A stretch of DNA of 16,564 nucleotides from DASUZB01 sp036377075 (GTDB lineage Bacteria; Actinomycetota; CALGFH01): the NCBI GenBank assembly GCA_036377075.1, contig DASUZB010000027.1:1-16564 (forward strand), read 5' to 3'. Under the pieces are notes generated by a model. The model worked only from the letters and a program-made list of their open reading frames with translations, had not been told where the DNA came from and did not search any database. A program made the position numbers and the translations under genes. How positions within the stretch are numbered: position 1 is the first letter of the stretch; each line of letters starts with the position of its first letter. This document shows positions 6,087 through 13,574 of the stretch, in pieces.

Positions 6087-8036
6087 ATGAGGAAGCCATG
6101 GTCACTCGCGTTCCTGCTGGCGGTGGCGTTGGTATCGTGGAACGCCGCGCTGGCCGCAGCCGACCCCGCTGAGGGTCCCGACAACTCCAGGACCGACGGC
6201 GTCATCGACAACGCGCGCGAGTCCGACCCGGTCCACCCGGACCAGCACGGCGGTCCCGGCGGGCACCTGCCGGCGACCAGCCACAACGTGCAACTGGTCG
6301 GCAAACTGCGCGTCCACGACGCCGCCGAGGGCATCGTCGCCGACGTCGGCACGCTGCGCGGCTACGCCTACCTGGCGCAGTACTCGCCCGGCTGCGCCGC
6401 CGACGGCGCCGGCGGCGCCTACGTGGTCGACATCTCCAACCCGGCAAGCCCGAAGGAGGTCGGCTTCATCCCGGCCCACCAGGGCTCCTACGTCGGCGAG
6501 GGCGTCCACGCCATCCACGTCGACACGCCCGCGTTCACCGGCGACGTCCTCGCGCTCAACAACGAGGTCTGCGCCGACGGCGGCCTCGGCGGGGTGTCGC
6601 TGTGGGACGTCACCGACCCGCTGCACCCGACGGCGCTGGCGGAGAACTTCGGCGACACCACCGATACCGCCGGCAACCCGCGTCCGGTGGTGCAGTACCA
6701 CAGCGTGTTCGCCTGGCAGCAGGGCGGGCGCGCGTTCGTGGTCGCGTCCGACGACGAGGAGACGCCCTTCTCCGACATCGACATCATGGAGATCACCGAC
6801 CCGCGGCACCCGGTCGTGGTGTCCGAGACGGGGCTGCTGAAGGACCTCGACCCGGTCGCGATCGGGCCCTACGCCAACGGCACCACCAACTTCAACCACG
6901 ACATGTGGGTGCAGAAGATCGGCAGCACCTGGACGCTGCTGTCCTCCTACTGGGACGCCGGCTACCTGAAGTTCAACGTCAACGACCCGGCGCACCCGAA
7001 GTTGACCGGTGACTTCGACTTCACCGACCCGGATCCGGAGTTCCCCGCGTTCAGCCCGGCGGAAGGCAACGCCCACTACGGGGAGTTCAACCCCGGCGGC
7101 CGCTACTTCATCGGCACGGACGAGGACTTCTCGCCGTACCGCACCCTGTTCAAGGTGACCAGCGGTCCCGCCACCGGCACCTACACCGCGGGCGAGTTCG
7201 GGTTCGCCAGGCCGATCGCGACACTGCCGGACCAGAAGCTCAACGGCCCGACGGTGTACGGCGGGTACGCCTGCAACGACGACGTCGCCTCGATTCCGCC
7301 GCCGTCGGCGGCCGGCCCACTGGACCCCGGCGAGGAGGCCATCCTCGTGGTGCAACGAGGCCCGGTGCAGGACCCCAACCACAACCACGCCGCCTGCCGG
7401 TTCGACGAGAAGATCCAGAACGCGGCCAACGCCGGGTACGGCGGGGTGATCGTGGCCCAGCACCACTCCGGCGCCGGCGGGGGTGCCTTCGCGGACGCGT
7501 TCTTCTGCGGTAGCGGCGATCCGCGCCCGATCCCGGCGGTCTGCATCGGCCACCGGGCCTTCCACCTGATGTTCAACCGGACCCCGGACTACACCGTGCC
7601 GTACCCCGCCGGTGACCCTGGCGACCTCGAGCCGGACGTCGGCGACGTCGGTCCCAGCGTGGACGCCACGACGGCGTTCGACGGCTGGGGCTACATCCAC
7701 CTCGTCAACGCCTCCACGATGCAGGAGGTGGACACCTTCGCCGTCGCCGAGGCCAAGGATCCCGCGTTCGCCAGCGGGTTCGGTGCCTTGTCGGTGCACG
7801 AGGTGACGTTCGACCCAGTGGTCAACCTGGCGTACCTGTCGTGGTACGACGCTGGCTTCCGCGTCGTGACCTATGGCGCCGGCGGCCTCACCGAGGTCGG
7901 CCGGTTCATCGACCAGGGCGGCAACGACTTCTGGGGCGTCCAGATCCACAAGACCGCCGACGGCGAGCGGCTGATCCTGGCCAGCGACCGCGACAGCGGC
8001 CTGTACGTCTTCCGCTACACCGGCCCAAGACCGTAA
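6087..8036 (+). CDS. LVIVD-2: secreted LVIVD propeller with an inserted PA domain
   Basis: The product has 649 residues, about 160 more than LVIVD-1. The signal peptide is about 1-24 (MRKP start, ALA before AADP). The propeller part has repeats at about 112-127 (YVVDISNPASPKEVGF), 170-183 (SLWDVTDPLHPT), 232-246 (IMEITDPRHPVVVS) and 294-309 (KFNVNDPAHPKLTGD), with later strands around 533-552 and 580-645 (LAYLSWYDAGFRVV, DSGLYVFRYTGPRP). Between about 388 and 510 lies a protease-associated (PA) domain: GPTVYGGYACND, EEAILVVQRG, C437-RFDEKIQNAANAGYGGVIVA and PIPAVCIGHRA. PA domains are non-catalytic and are found in secreted proteases and sugar- or peptide-handling proteins. Six cysteines (103, 162, 396, 437, 474, 486) are even in number; four are in the PA part. 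No catalytic protease motif is seen. The ATG at 6087 follows AGGGAGG (6075-6081) by five bases. Confidence 0.9.
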   Translation: MRKPWSLAFLLAVALVSWNAALAAADPAEGPDNSRTDGVIDNARESDPVHPDQHGGPGGHLPATSHNVQLVGKLRVHDAAEGIVADVGTLRGYAYLAQYSPGCAADGAGGAYVVDISNPASPKEVGFIPAHQGSYVGEGVHAIHVDTPAFTGDVLALNNEVCADGGLGGVSLWDVTDPLHPTALAENFGDTTDTAGNPRPVVQYHSVFAWQQGGRAFVVASDDEETPFSDIDIMEITDPRHPVVVSETGLLKDLDPVAIGPYANGTTNFNHDMWVQKIGSTWTLLSSYWDAGYLKFNVNDPAHPKLTGDFDFTDPDPEFPAFSPAEGNAHYGEFNPGGRYFIGTDEDFSPYRTLFKVTSGPATGTYTAGEFGFARPIATLPDQKLNGPTVYGGYACNDDVASIPPPSAAGPLDPGEEAILVVQRGPVQDPNHNHAACRFDEKIQNAANAGYGGVIVAQHHSGAGGGAFADAFFCGSGDPRPIPAVCIGHRAFHLMFNRTPDYTVPYPAGDPGDLEPDVGDVGPSVDATTAFDGWGYIHLVNASTMQEVDTFAVAEAKDPAFASGFGALSVHEVTFDPVVNLAYLSWYDAGFRVVTYGAGGLTEVGRFIDQGGNDFWGVQIHKTADGERLILASDRDSGLYVFRYTGPRP

Positions 8037-8058
8037 CCGCGCCTCCGCCATGACCCGT

Positions 8059-8096
8059 GGGGAGGGGCCTTCCTACGTCCCGGAAGGCCCCTCCCC
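8059..8096. terminator. Hairpin between convergent LVIVD-2 and LVIVD-3
   Basis: GGGGAGGGGCCTTCC (8059-8073) pairs perfectly with GGAAGGCCCCTCCCC (8082-8096) across an 8-base loop. It lies 22 bases after the LVIVD-2 stop and downstream of the convergent LVIVD-3, so it can stop transcription from either side. Confidence 0.75.
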
Positions 8097-8121
8097 CGCT
8101 ACCAGTAACCGTCAACAACGC

Positions 8122-8178
8122 CCGCCAAGGAAGGGACGCTGCGACGGAAGGTCCGTCTGGCGGTAGCGGCCTTGGCGG
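8122..8178 (-). terminator. Compound inverted repeat after LVIVD-3
   Basis: CCGCCAAGG (8122-8130) is the reverse complement of CCTTGGCGG (8170-8178). Inside the loop is a second hairpin, GACGGA-AGG-TCCGTC (8143-8157). The structure starts nine bases beyond the LVIVD-3 stop codon on the reverse strand, so it is a candidate terminator for that gene, backed up by the larger hairpin at 8059-8096. Confidence 0.45.
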
Positions 8179-8186
8179 ACCTGTGG

Positions 8187-9554
8187 TCAGCCGATCGTGA
8201 ATTCCAGGGTCTGGGGGTTGAGGTGGTCCAAGACGCGGGCACCCGCCAGGCGCGGGTCGCTGACGCGGAAGACGTTGAGGCCCTTGGTGATCTCCGACTC
8301 GAAGGTGAAGTTGTTGTACCAGTAGGAGGACCAGGCGCCACCGAGCTGGGTCGGCACCAGCGGCGGCGGGTCCGACCAGGCCACCGTGACCGGGCTGGCT
8401 GGGTTGGTGAAGTCGGTGACCCAGGTCCCGGCCTGGTAGTTGCCGCTGACCGCGACGTAGCGGCCGCTGCGCAGCGGCACGGTGTTGTAGTTGTGGATGG
8501 TGCAGTTCTCCTCCGCGCTCTGCGGCCGGGGCAGCGTCCACTGGCCGAGCTTGGCGCCGGTGGTCGCGTCGTAGAAGAACATGCTCTTGGTCACCGGCGG
8601 GTCGCTGGCCTCGCACTCGGGCGCCGCGCCGCCGCCCGGCTCCCAGCCCAGGACGATGACCTTGCCGTCCCAGGTCGTGGAGGCGGAGTGCCAGCGGCCG
8701 CGGTGGCCGTCGACGCCGGGTTCCTGGATGGTGTAGAGCAGCTGCGGATCCTCGATCGACCCGCCGCGCGGCGCGCCGATGCTGAACACGTTGGTGGTGT
8801 CGGCGCTGGCGCACACGGCCAGGTTGGCGCTGCCGCGGATGACGCCGGCGTCGTGGCAGCCGGTGCGCACCGTCGGGTCGGCCGGCCCGGCCAGCTCCTC
8901 CCGGTGGACCAGGCTGGCGCCCGCCGGGTCGTCCAGCGGCACCGCGATGACGTCCATGAAGTCGCCCAGGGCATTCTGCCCGGCCAGGTCGAGGCCCACG
9001 CCACAGCCGGAGCTGCTGGAGTTGTTGCTGTAGATGATCAGCCGGTTGTTCGAGATGCCGGCGACCGTCAGGGTGTGCGACCCGCACGGCAGCTCGACCG
9101 AACCGACCAGCGTCGGGTTGGTGGGGTTACTGATGTCGAAGACGTGCACGCCCTCCCAGCCGGCGGGCACGGTCTGCCCGTCGCAGTCCCGGGGCTCGGT
9201 CCGCTTGGTGTTCCACGAGCGGACCAGGAGGTTCTGCCAGACCGCGATGTCACCCTGGTCGCCGTTGCAGTGCGTCCAGGAGACCAGCTGGGGGTCGCCC
9301 GGCTCGGAGATGTCGACGATCCGGAAGCCGTCGTAGTTGCCGTTGAAGGCGAGGTTTCCCCAGAAGGCGATGTCGGAGTTGACGGTGCGCTGGCCATCCG
9401 GCACGTCGAACGAGCCGGGCTGGGGGCTGTGGCCCAGCGCCTGGATGTTCTGGGTGTGCGGCCGGGTTGCATGGTCTGCCGACGCGGGGACCGCGATGCC
9501 CACCACCAGGGCAAGGGCCCCGGCGAGCACCGTCCATCGGGTGCGAGATCGCAC
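8187..9554 (-). CDS. LVIVD-3: secreted LVIVD-repeat propeller, sister of LVIVD-5
   Basis: The product has 455 residues. The signal peptide is about 1-27 (MRSRTR, hydrophobic core, ASA before DHATR). Clear repeats are at about 77-92 (FRIVDISEPGDPQLVS), 136-152 (VHVFDISNPTNPTLVGS) and 377-392 (TWVTDFTNPASPVTVA). Other blades are more degenerate. It aligns along its whole length with LVIVD-5, from HTQN...NSDIAFWGNLAFNGNY to the tail HLNPQTLEFTIG. Eight cysteines (96, 124, 157, 184, 233, 248, 314, 351) have counterparts at matching places in LVIVD-5, which fits a disulfide-rich extracellular protein. Shared histidine motifs are CGSH, GCHD and WHS, plus a His near 354. The GTG at 9554 is chosen because GGAGGTGG lies just upstream (9559-9566) and the signal peptide starts there, although the frame stays open far upstream. 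It is the only reverse-strand gene of the cluster, which suggests a local inversion. Confidence 0.9.
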   Translation of the reverse strand: MRSRTRWTVLAGALALVVGIAVPASADHATRPHTQNIQALGHSPQPGSFDVPDGQRTVNSDIAFWGNLAFNGNYDGFRIVDISEPGDPQLVSWTHCNGDQGDIAVWQNLLVRSWNTKRTEPRDCDGQTVPAGWEGVHVFDISNPTNPTLVGSVELPCGSHTLTVAGISNNRLIIYSNNSSSSGCGVGLDLAGQNALGDFMDVIAVPLDDPAGASLVHREELAGPADPTVRTGCHDAGVIRGSANLAVCASADTTNVFSIGAPRGGSIEDPQLLYTIQEPGVDGHRGRWHSASTTWDGKVIVLGWEPGGGAAPECEASDPPVTKSMFFYDATTGAKLGQWTLPRPQSAEENCTIHNYNTVPLRSGRYVAVSGNYQAGTWVTDFTNPASPVTVAWSDPPPLVPTQLGGAWSSYWYNNFTFESEITKGLNVFRVSDPRLAGARVLDHLNPQTLEFTIG

Positions 9555-9824
9555 GCCACCACCTCCGTGTGGGTCCAACGACCAAGAGCCGTGCGCGCGG
9601 ACGCCGGGCGGGCCACGCGCGCGCCCACGCCGGGCAGGCTCGGCGACCAGGAAGGTGTGGGAGCAGGTGCGACGCCAAACGCCGGGGGACGGGTCGAGCA
9701 TCAGCATCCTCCGAGGCCCCGCAAGCGAAGCCGCTCGCCCCCGTCCGCTCGGCAGCCTACCCACCTCTGGCATGCGGCACACAACCGACAAGCAGCCCAT
9801 CACATCGGGTCGCAGGGAGGCGCA
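9555..9824. promoter_or_regulatory. Divergent region between LVIVD-3 and LVIVD-4
   Basis: This 270-base region must hold the promoters of two divergent genes. I see ribosome sites at both edges (GGAGGTGG on the reverse strand at 9559-9566, AGGGAGG at 9814-9820) but no convincing -35/-10 pair and no strong operator-like dyad. The open frames crossing it lack signs of selection and are judged to be upstream extensions of the two genes. Confidence 0.4.
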
Positions 9825-11387
9825 ATGAAGCAGAGAGTCCTTGCCGGGCTGGCCCTGGTCGCACTGGTCCTGGCCATGCCGGCCGTCGCCCATGGTGGCG
9901 TCGGACTGGGCGGTGGGACGCCGGGCACCTCGTCCAACTTCGAGCTCGTGGGCGCCAACCCACTTGCCGGCCGCGGCATGAACGCCGCGCTCGCCGCCTA
10001 CGGCCGCTACCTCTACGTCGGCAACCGCACCGACGGCTCCAGCCGGTGCGGCGTCGGCGATCCGCGTGGGGACGTGGACCCCGACTCGTGCCCGCACCCC
10101 CACCCTGGGATCCAGGTGGTGGACGTTGCCGATCCGGCCCACCCGACGGTCGTCGGTGAATTCGGCGAGGAGTTCGCCACCGGGGCCAACCAGGGGCAGA
10201 CCTCGCGGGAGCTGCGCGTGTGGCCCGAGCAGAAGCTGCTGATGGTGATGTACTTCCGCTGCAGCGCGGTGATCCACGCCTGCCCGCCAAGCGCCGACAC
10301 CTTCCGGATCCGCTTCTTCGACCTGGCCGACCCGGTGCACCCGAGCCTGCTGTCGACCTACGTCCCGACGCGCAAGCCCCACGAGATGTACCTGTGGGTC
10401 GACCCGAAGAACTCCGGGCGGGCGCTGCTGTGGCTGTCGACGCCGACCTCCTCGGTCAACCCCGCGACCGCGAACCTGGTCATCACCGACATCAGCCGGG
10501 CGCGCGAGGGCGTGTTCACCGAGGTCGCCAAGGGGAACTGGAACCAGCTCTTCCCCGGCGCCGAGGTCCCCGCCAACTACGACAACGACCTGGCGCTGCA
10601 CTCCATGACGCCGTCGGCCGACGGCAAGCGGACCTACCTGGCCTACCTGCGCGGCGGCTTCGGCGTGCTGGACACCAGCAAGGTCGCCGGCAACAAGGTC
10701 CCGGCCGGGACGGTGGAGTCGCTCAACGACGACCTGCTGACGCCGGTGCCGTTCCCGACCTGGGGGACCGGTCCGCATTGCGAGGGCCACACGCCGGCCG
10801 GTTGCGCGGAGAGCCACTCCGCGGTGCCGCTGCCCGGCCGCCCGTTCGCCATCACCATCGACGAGGTCTACGGGACGTTCACGGTGCCGTCGTTCGGCTG
10901 GCCGTGGGGCTGGATGCGGACCTGGAACGTCGCCCAGCCGCGCACGCCACAGCTGCTCGACGAGTACAAGATCCTGCAGAACACCGCCGCCTACACGCCC
11001 GCGCCGGGCGAGAACGAGTTCAACTCCTACTCCTCCCACAACCCGACGCCGACGCGGAACCTCGTCCTGGACGCGTGGCACTCCGGCGGCCTGCAGGCGA
11101 TCGACGTCTCCGACCCCGGGCTGCCGACCCAGGCCGGCTGGTTCTCACCGGCACCGCTGCCGGCCGTCGCCAACGAGGACCCGGCCTTGTCACGCGGGCC
11201 GAACAAGGTGGTGGTGTGGAGCTTCCCGATCGTCAGCCGCGGCCTGGTCTACGTGGTCGACATCCGCAACGGCCTGTACACGCTGCGCTACACCGGGCCC
11301 CGCGCCAAGGAGGTCAACCAGATCCGCTTCCTCGAGGGCAACTCCAACCTCGGCGACGCGGTCCGCCTCGCAACCAGCGCGGGATGA
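9825..11387 (+). CDS. LVIVD-4: secreted LVIVD-repeat propeller with regular per-blade histidines
   Basis: The product has 520 residues. The signal peptide is about 1-22 (MKQR, hydrophobic core, VAH). The best repeats are at about 96-113 (IQVVDVADPAHPTVVGEF), 162-178 (IRFFDLADPVHPSLLST) and 423-438 (LQAIDVSDPGLPTQAG); others are degenerate. Histidines at 186, 259, 331 and 405 each start a strand (PHEMYL, LHSMTP, SHSAVP, SHNPTP) at an almost constant spacing of 72-74 residues, which marks the blade length. Cysteines at 75, 89, 146, 153, 319 and 327 occur as close pairs. The C-terminal blade ends GLYTLRYTGPR, like LVIVD-2, and then runs on for about 28 residues without a known motif. The ATG follows AGGGAGG by four bases. 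LVIVD-5 follows after 50 bases without a strong hairpin, so the two probably share a transcript. Confidence 0.9.
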   Translation: MKQRVLAGLALVALVLAMPAVAHGGVGLGGGTPGTSSNFELVGANPLAGRGMNAALAAYGRYLYVGNRTDGSSRCGVGDPRGDVDPDSCPHPHPGIQVVDVADPAHPTVVGEFGEEFATGANQGQTSRELRVWPEQKLLMVMYFRCSAVIHACPPSADTFRIRFFDLADPVHPSLLSTYVPTRKPHEMYLWVDPKNSGRALLWLSTPTSSVNPATANLVITDISRAREGVFTEVAKGNWNQLFPGAEVPANYDNDLALHSMTPSADGKRTYLAYLRGGFGVLDTSKVAGNKVPAGTVESLNDDLLTPVPFPTWGTGPHCEGHTPAGCAESHSAVPLPGRPFAITIDEVYGTFTVPSFGWPWGWMRTWNVAQPRTPQLLDEYKILQNTAAYTPAPGENEFNSYSSHNPTPTRNLVLDAWHSGGLQAIDVSDPGLPTQAGWFSPAPLPAVANEDPALSRGPNKVVVWSFPIVSRGLVYVVDIRNGLYTLRYTGPRAKEVNQIRFLEGNSNLGDAVRLATSAG

Positions 11388-11437
11388 CCACCGTCACGGG
11401 CGGGAACCCGCCGCCGCAACCCGCGAAAGGGGGTCTC

Positions 11438-12808
11438 ATGACCAGAGCCTCACGGTCCGTCGTACTTCTGTTCGTCCTGCTCGCCACCCTCTTCGGCGCC
11501 CGGCCGGCGGTGGCCGACCCGGTGGCGCCGACGCCGCCGAGGCCGGCCGCCGGACCGGACCAGCACAGCCAGAACATGAAGCTGCTGGCCTCGCTGCCAA
11601 GGACTGGCACCACCAACTCCGACCTCGCGTTCTGGGGGCACCTCGCCTACCAGGGCAACTACAACGGCTTCCGCGTGATCGACGTCGCCGACCCGGAGCA
11701 CCCCAGCGTGCTCGCCGACGTGGACTGCGGCTCCGGGCAGGGGGACGTCACCGTCTGGCGCAACGTCCTGGTCCGCTCGGTCGACTACCCGATGACCGAG
11801 CGCTCCTGCGCGGGTGAGCGGTCGCCGGACCCGACGATCCCGGGACAGTTCGAGGGCGTCCAGGTCTTCGACGTGTCGAACCCGCGCAGCCCGCAGCTGG
11901 TGAAGCTGGTGGACACCGACTGCGGCTCGCACACCAACACCCTCATCCCCGACCCGGCCCACGGGCGGGTCCTTATCTACGTCCTGTCCTACTTCCTTCT
12001 GCCCGGACCGACCTGCGGCGACGGCCGCGAGGACAACCCGCTGCACGCCAAGTTCTCCATCGTGAGCGTGCCGCTGGCGCACCCGCAGGACGCCGCGGTG
12101 GTGGCCACGCCCGCGATCGACGCCGAGCCGTTCGCGCTCGACGGGCTCGGCCCGACGATCGGCTGCCACGACGTCGGCGTGTTCATGCCGCTCCACCTCG
12201 CCGCGGTCGCCTGCCTCAGCGAGGGCCAGCTGTGGGACATCTCCGACCCGCTCCACCCCAAGACGATCGCGCGCATCCAGGAGCCCGACCCGGGCTTCGA
12301 GATCTGGCACTCCGCCACCTGGACCTGGGACGGCAGGTACGTCGTGTTCGGCGACGAGTCCGAGTCCGGCTCCTGCCACGGCGACCAGTCCGAGATGGAC
12401 GGGCGCGTCTGGTTCTACCGCGCCAGCGACCTGAAGTCCGGCGTGACGGACCCCGTCGGCTCGTTCCTGATCCCGCGCGACCAGGGCGAGGAGTACTGCT
12501 CGGCGCACATGTTCAACGTCGTCCCCGTCAAGGGCCGCTACCTGCTGACCTCGTCCTGGTACGGCGGCGGCGTCGACGTGGTCGACTTCACCGACCCGGC
12601 GCACGCTAAAGAGGTCGGCTACTACGACGTCGAGTCGCCCAACCCAGGCTCGTTCTGGGCGGCCTACTGGTACAACGGCTTCATCTACGGCAGCGACATC
12701 CCCAACGGGTTCGACGCCTTCCTGTTCAGCGGGCCGCAGCGCGCCGGCGCCCAGCGGCTCGGCCACCTCAACCCCCAGACCCAGGAATTCACCCTCGGCA
12801 CGCACTGA
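11438..12808 (+). CDS. LVIVD-5: secreted LVIVD-repeat propeller, sister of LVIVD-3
   Basis: The product has 456 residues, almost the same length as LVIVD-3. The signal peptide is about 1-26 (MTRASRS, hydrophobic core, AVA before DPVAP) and is followed by a short Pro-rich linker. Repeats are at about 78-94 (FRVIDVADPEHPSVLAD), 141-157 (VQVFDVSNPRSPQLVKL), 263-279 (GQLWDISDPLHPKTIAR) and 378-394 (GVDVVDFTDPAHAKEVG). Cysteines at 97, 124, 162, 193, 243, 259, 313 and 354 match those of LVIVD-3 one for one. Histidine motifs CGSH (165), GCHD (244), WHS (291) and AHM (357) are also shared. The end HLNPQTQEFTLGTH mirrors the LVIVD-3 tail. The ATG at 11438 follows a GAAAGGGGG run (11425-11433) with usual spacing and begins the signal peptide; the frame is open upstream inside LVIVD-4, which I judge to be fortuitous. 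Confidence 0.9.
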   Translation: MTRASRSVVLLFVLLATLFGARPAVADPVAPTPPRPAAGPDQHSQNMKLLASLPRTGTTNSDLAFWGHLAYQGNYNGFRVIDVADPEHPSVLADVDCGSGQGDVTVWRNVLVRSVDYPMTERSCAGERSPDPTIPGQFEGVQVFDVSNPRSPQLVKLVDTDCGSHTNTLIPDPAHGRVLIYVLSYFLLPGPTCGDGREDNPLHAKFSIVSVPLAHPQDAAVVATPAIDAEPFALDGLGPTIGCHDVGVFMPLHLAAVACLSEGQLWDISDPLHPKTIARIQEPDPGFEIWHSATWTWDGRYVVFGDESESGSCHGDQSEMDGRVWFYRASDLKSGVTDPVGSFLIPRDQGEEYCSAHMFNVVPVKGRYLLTSSWYGGGVDVVDFTDPAHAKEVGYYDVESPNPGSFWAAYWYNGFIYGSDIPNGFDAFLFSGPQRAGAQRLGHLNPQTQEFTLGTH

Positions 12809-12816
12809 CCGGTCCC

Positions 12817-12869
12817 GTCGCCGGAAGGGCGACACGGTTGGCAACGGGGCCGGCACCCAGCCGGCCCCG
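12817..12869 (+). terminator. Two hairpins after LVIVD-5
   Basis: GTCGCC-GGAAG-GGCGAC (12817-12833) is followed by the stronger stem CGGGGCCGGC-ACCCA-GCCGGCCCCG (12845-12869). They start eight bases after the LVIVD-5 stop codon. The second, a 10-base-pair pure G/C stem, is the likelier terminator. Confidence 0.65.
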
Positions 12870-12986
12870 CCGCCTGGTCGGGTCCGCCCCCTCCACCGCG
12901 CGTCGCAATAAGGAGGAGCCGGCTGGCGCTGTGGGCATGCCAGCGTTCCCTGAGGTTTCCCGCAGGCAACCGCCAGGTTGGGACCC

Positions 12987-12992
12987 TACAGT
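12987..12992 (+). promoter_or_regulatory. Candidate -10 element for leaderless transcription of the receiver fragment
   Basis: TACAGT fits the TANNNT consensus and ends seven bases before the GTG at 13000. That spacing is typical of actinobacterial leaderless genes, where transcription starts on the start codon. No ribosome site lies directly before the GTG. No convincing -35 was found, so this remains a suggestion. Confidence 0.35.
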
Positions 12993-12999
12993 TGACGGC

Positions 13000-13095
13000 G
13001 TGGGCGCTCCGTCGGTGCTGGTGATCGAGGACGAGGAGAACGTCCGCTACATCGCCGCGGCCGCCCTGCGGCTGGCCGGGTTCGCCGTGAGCGAA
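13000..13095 (+). pseudogene. N-terminal fragment of a response-regulator receiver domain
   Basis: From the GTG at 13000 the sequence reads VGAPSVLVIEDEENVRYIAA and AALRLAGFAVSE. This is the first strand and helix of a CheY-like receiver domain, with the acidic pair (ED) that binds Mg2+ in two-component response regulators. It resembles the start of OmpR/PhoP-type regulators. After about 32 codons the similarity ends. The phosphoacceptor aspartate, the rest of the receiver and any output domain are missing. The frame then runs into unrelated Arg/Pro-rich translation. An alternative start is the in-frame ATG at 12937, which has AGGAGGAG at 12911-12918 upstream. No partner histidine kinase is present in the window. 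Confidence 0.7.
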
Positions 13096-13103
13096 CCAGC
13101 CTC

Positions 13104-13417
13104 CTGGCAGGGGTGGCAGCACAACAGACGGTCTCCAAGGCCGACTACCTCGGGCCCAGGCCCAGCTTCTGGCCGATGCGTCGTACGCCCTGGGAGCGCT
13201 GCTGGTGGCGACGATCCTGGCGGTGTACAAGCCAAGGGGCATGACCCGGTACGGCCAGCGCAAGCAACGCAGGGAGCTGGCGAGGAAGCGAGTTGCGCCC
13301 GAGGGCGGCCTGTCGCCGGTCGGCCCGGTCGTGTGCCGGCGCGAGATCCTGCTCGGCCCCTTCACCCCAACCGGCGACGTGGACTACTACGACCCGGCGG
13401 GCGGTGGACATCGGTAG
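13104..13417 (+). pseudogene. Frameshifted C-terminal remnant of a small membrane protein
   Basis: One frame gives LAGVAAQQTVSKADYL (about 13104-13151). A second frame then gives AQAQLLADASYALGALLVAT and ILAVYKPRGMTRYGQRKQ (about 13154-13270), which is a hydrophobic helix followed by a basic end. The parts join sensibly if one frameshift near 13150 is assumed. A hydrophobic helix followed by a VYKPRGxTRYGxRKQ tail is, from memory, the C-terminal end of some uncharacterised actinobacterial membrane proteins (possibly DUF2269-like); I cannot confirm this. The open frame runs on to a TAG at 13415-13417 with low-complexity sequence. It directly abuts the truncated receiver domain, so a deletion probably fused two decayed genes. 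Confidence 0.5.
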
Positions 13418-13574
13418 AAGTCGAGCCTGAGGACGTGCCGGCGGCGCGTACACGGTGGCGGTCGGCCGGATGAACGCCGCAAAGCGGAAGGCCGAGGCCC
13501 AGCGCGAAGGCCGACCGTGCCGTGCACGGACGCGCACCGGGTGGCCGCCTGCTGACCTCGGTCGGCAGGTCCAC
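13418..13574. other. Intergenic stretch downstream of the exporter operon
   Basis: This 157-base stretch lies between the membrane-protein remnant and the convergent permease gene. It has short symmetrical pieces, such as CCGTGCACGG (about 13525) and GACCT/AGGTC flanking eight bases at about 13554-13571, but no strong terminator hairpin. No gene is recognised. Confidence 0.35.

Noticed and set aside
6102..8051. Long reverse open frame (about 650 codons) opposite LVIVD-2
   Set aside because: Antisense shadow caused by third-position GC bias; no motifs.
8172..9824. Forward-strand open frame continuing upstream of the LVIVD-4 ATG for about 550 codons
   Set aside because: It is antisense to LVIVD-3, and its composition (Val/Gly/Ala/Arg/Asp-rich, no recognisable domain) is typical of a shadow frame in GC-rich DNA. 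The ribosome site and signal peptide at 9825 mark the true start.
9555..11081. Reverse-strand open frame extending LVIVD-3 upstream across LVIVD-4
   Set aside because: It is antisense to LVIVD-4 and has no domain. LVIVD-3 has a ribosome site and signal peptide at 9554.
10220..11437. Forward open frame running into LVIVD-5 from inside LVIVD-4
   Set aside because: It overlaps LVIVD-4 in another frame and is Arg/Pro/Ala-rich without motifs. LVIVD-5 has its own signal peptide and ribosome site at 11438.
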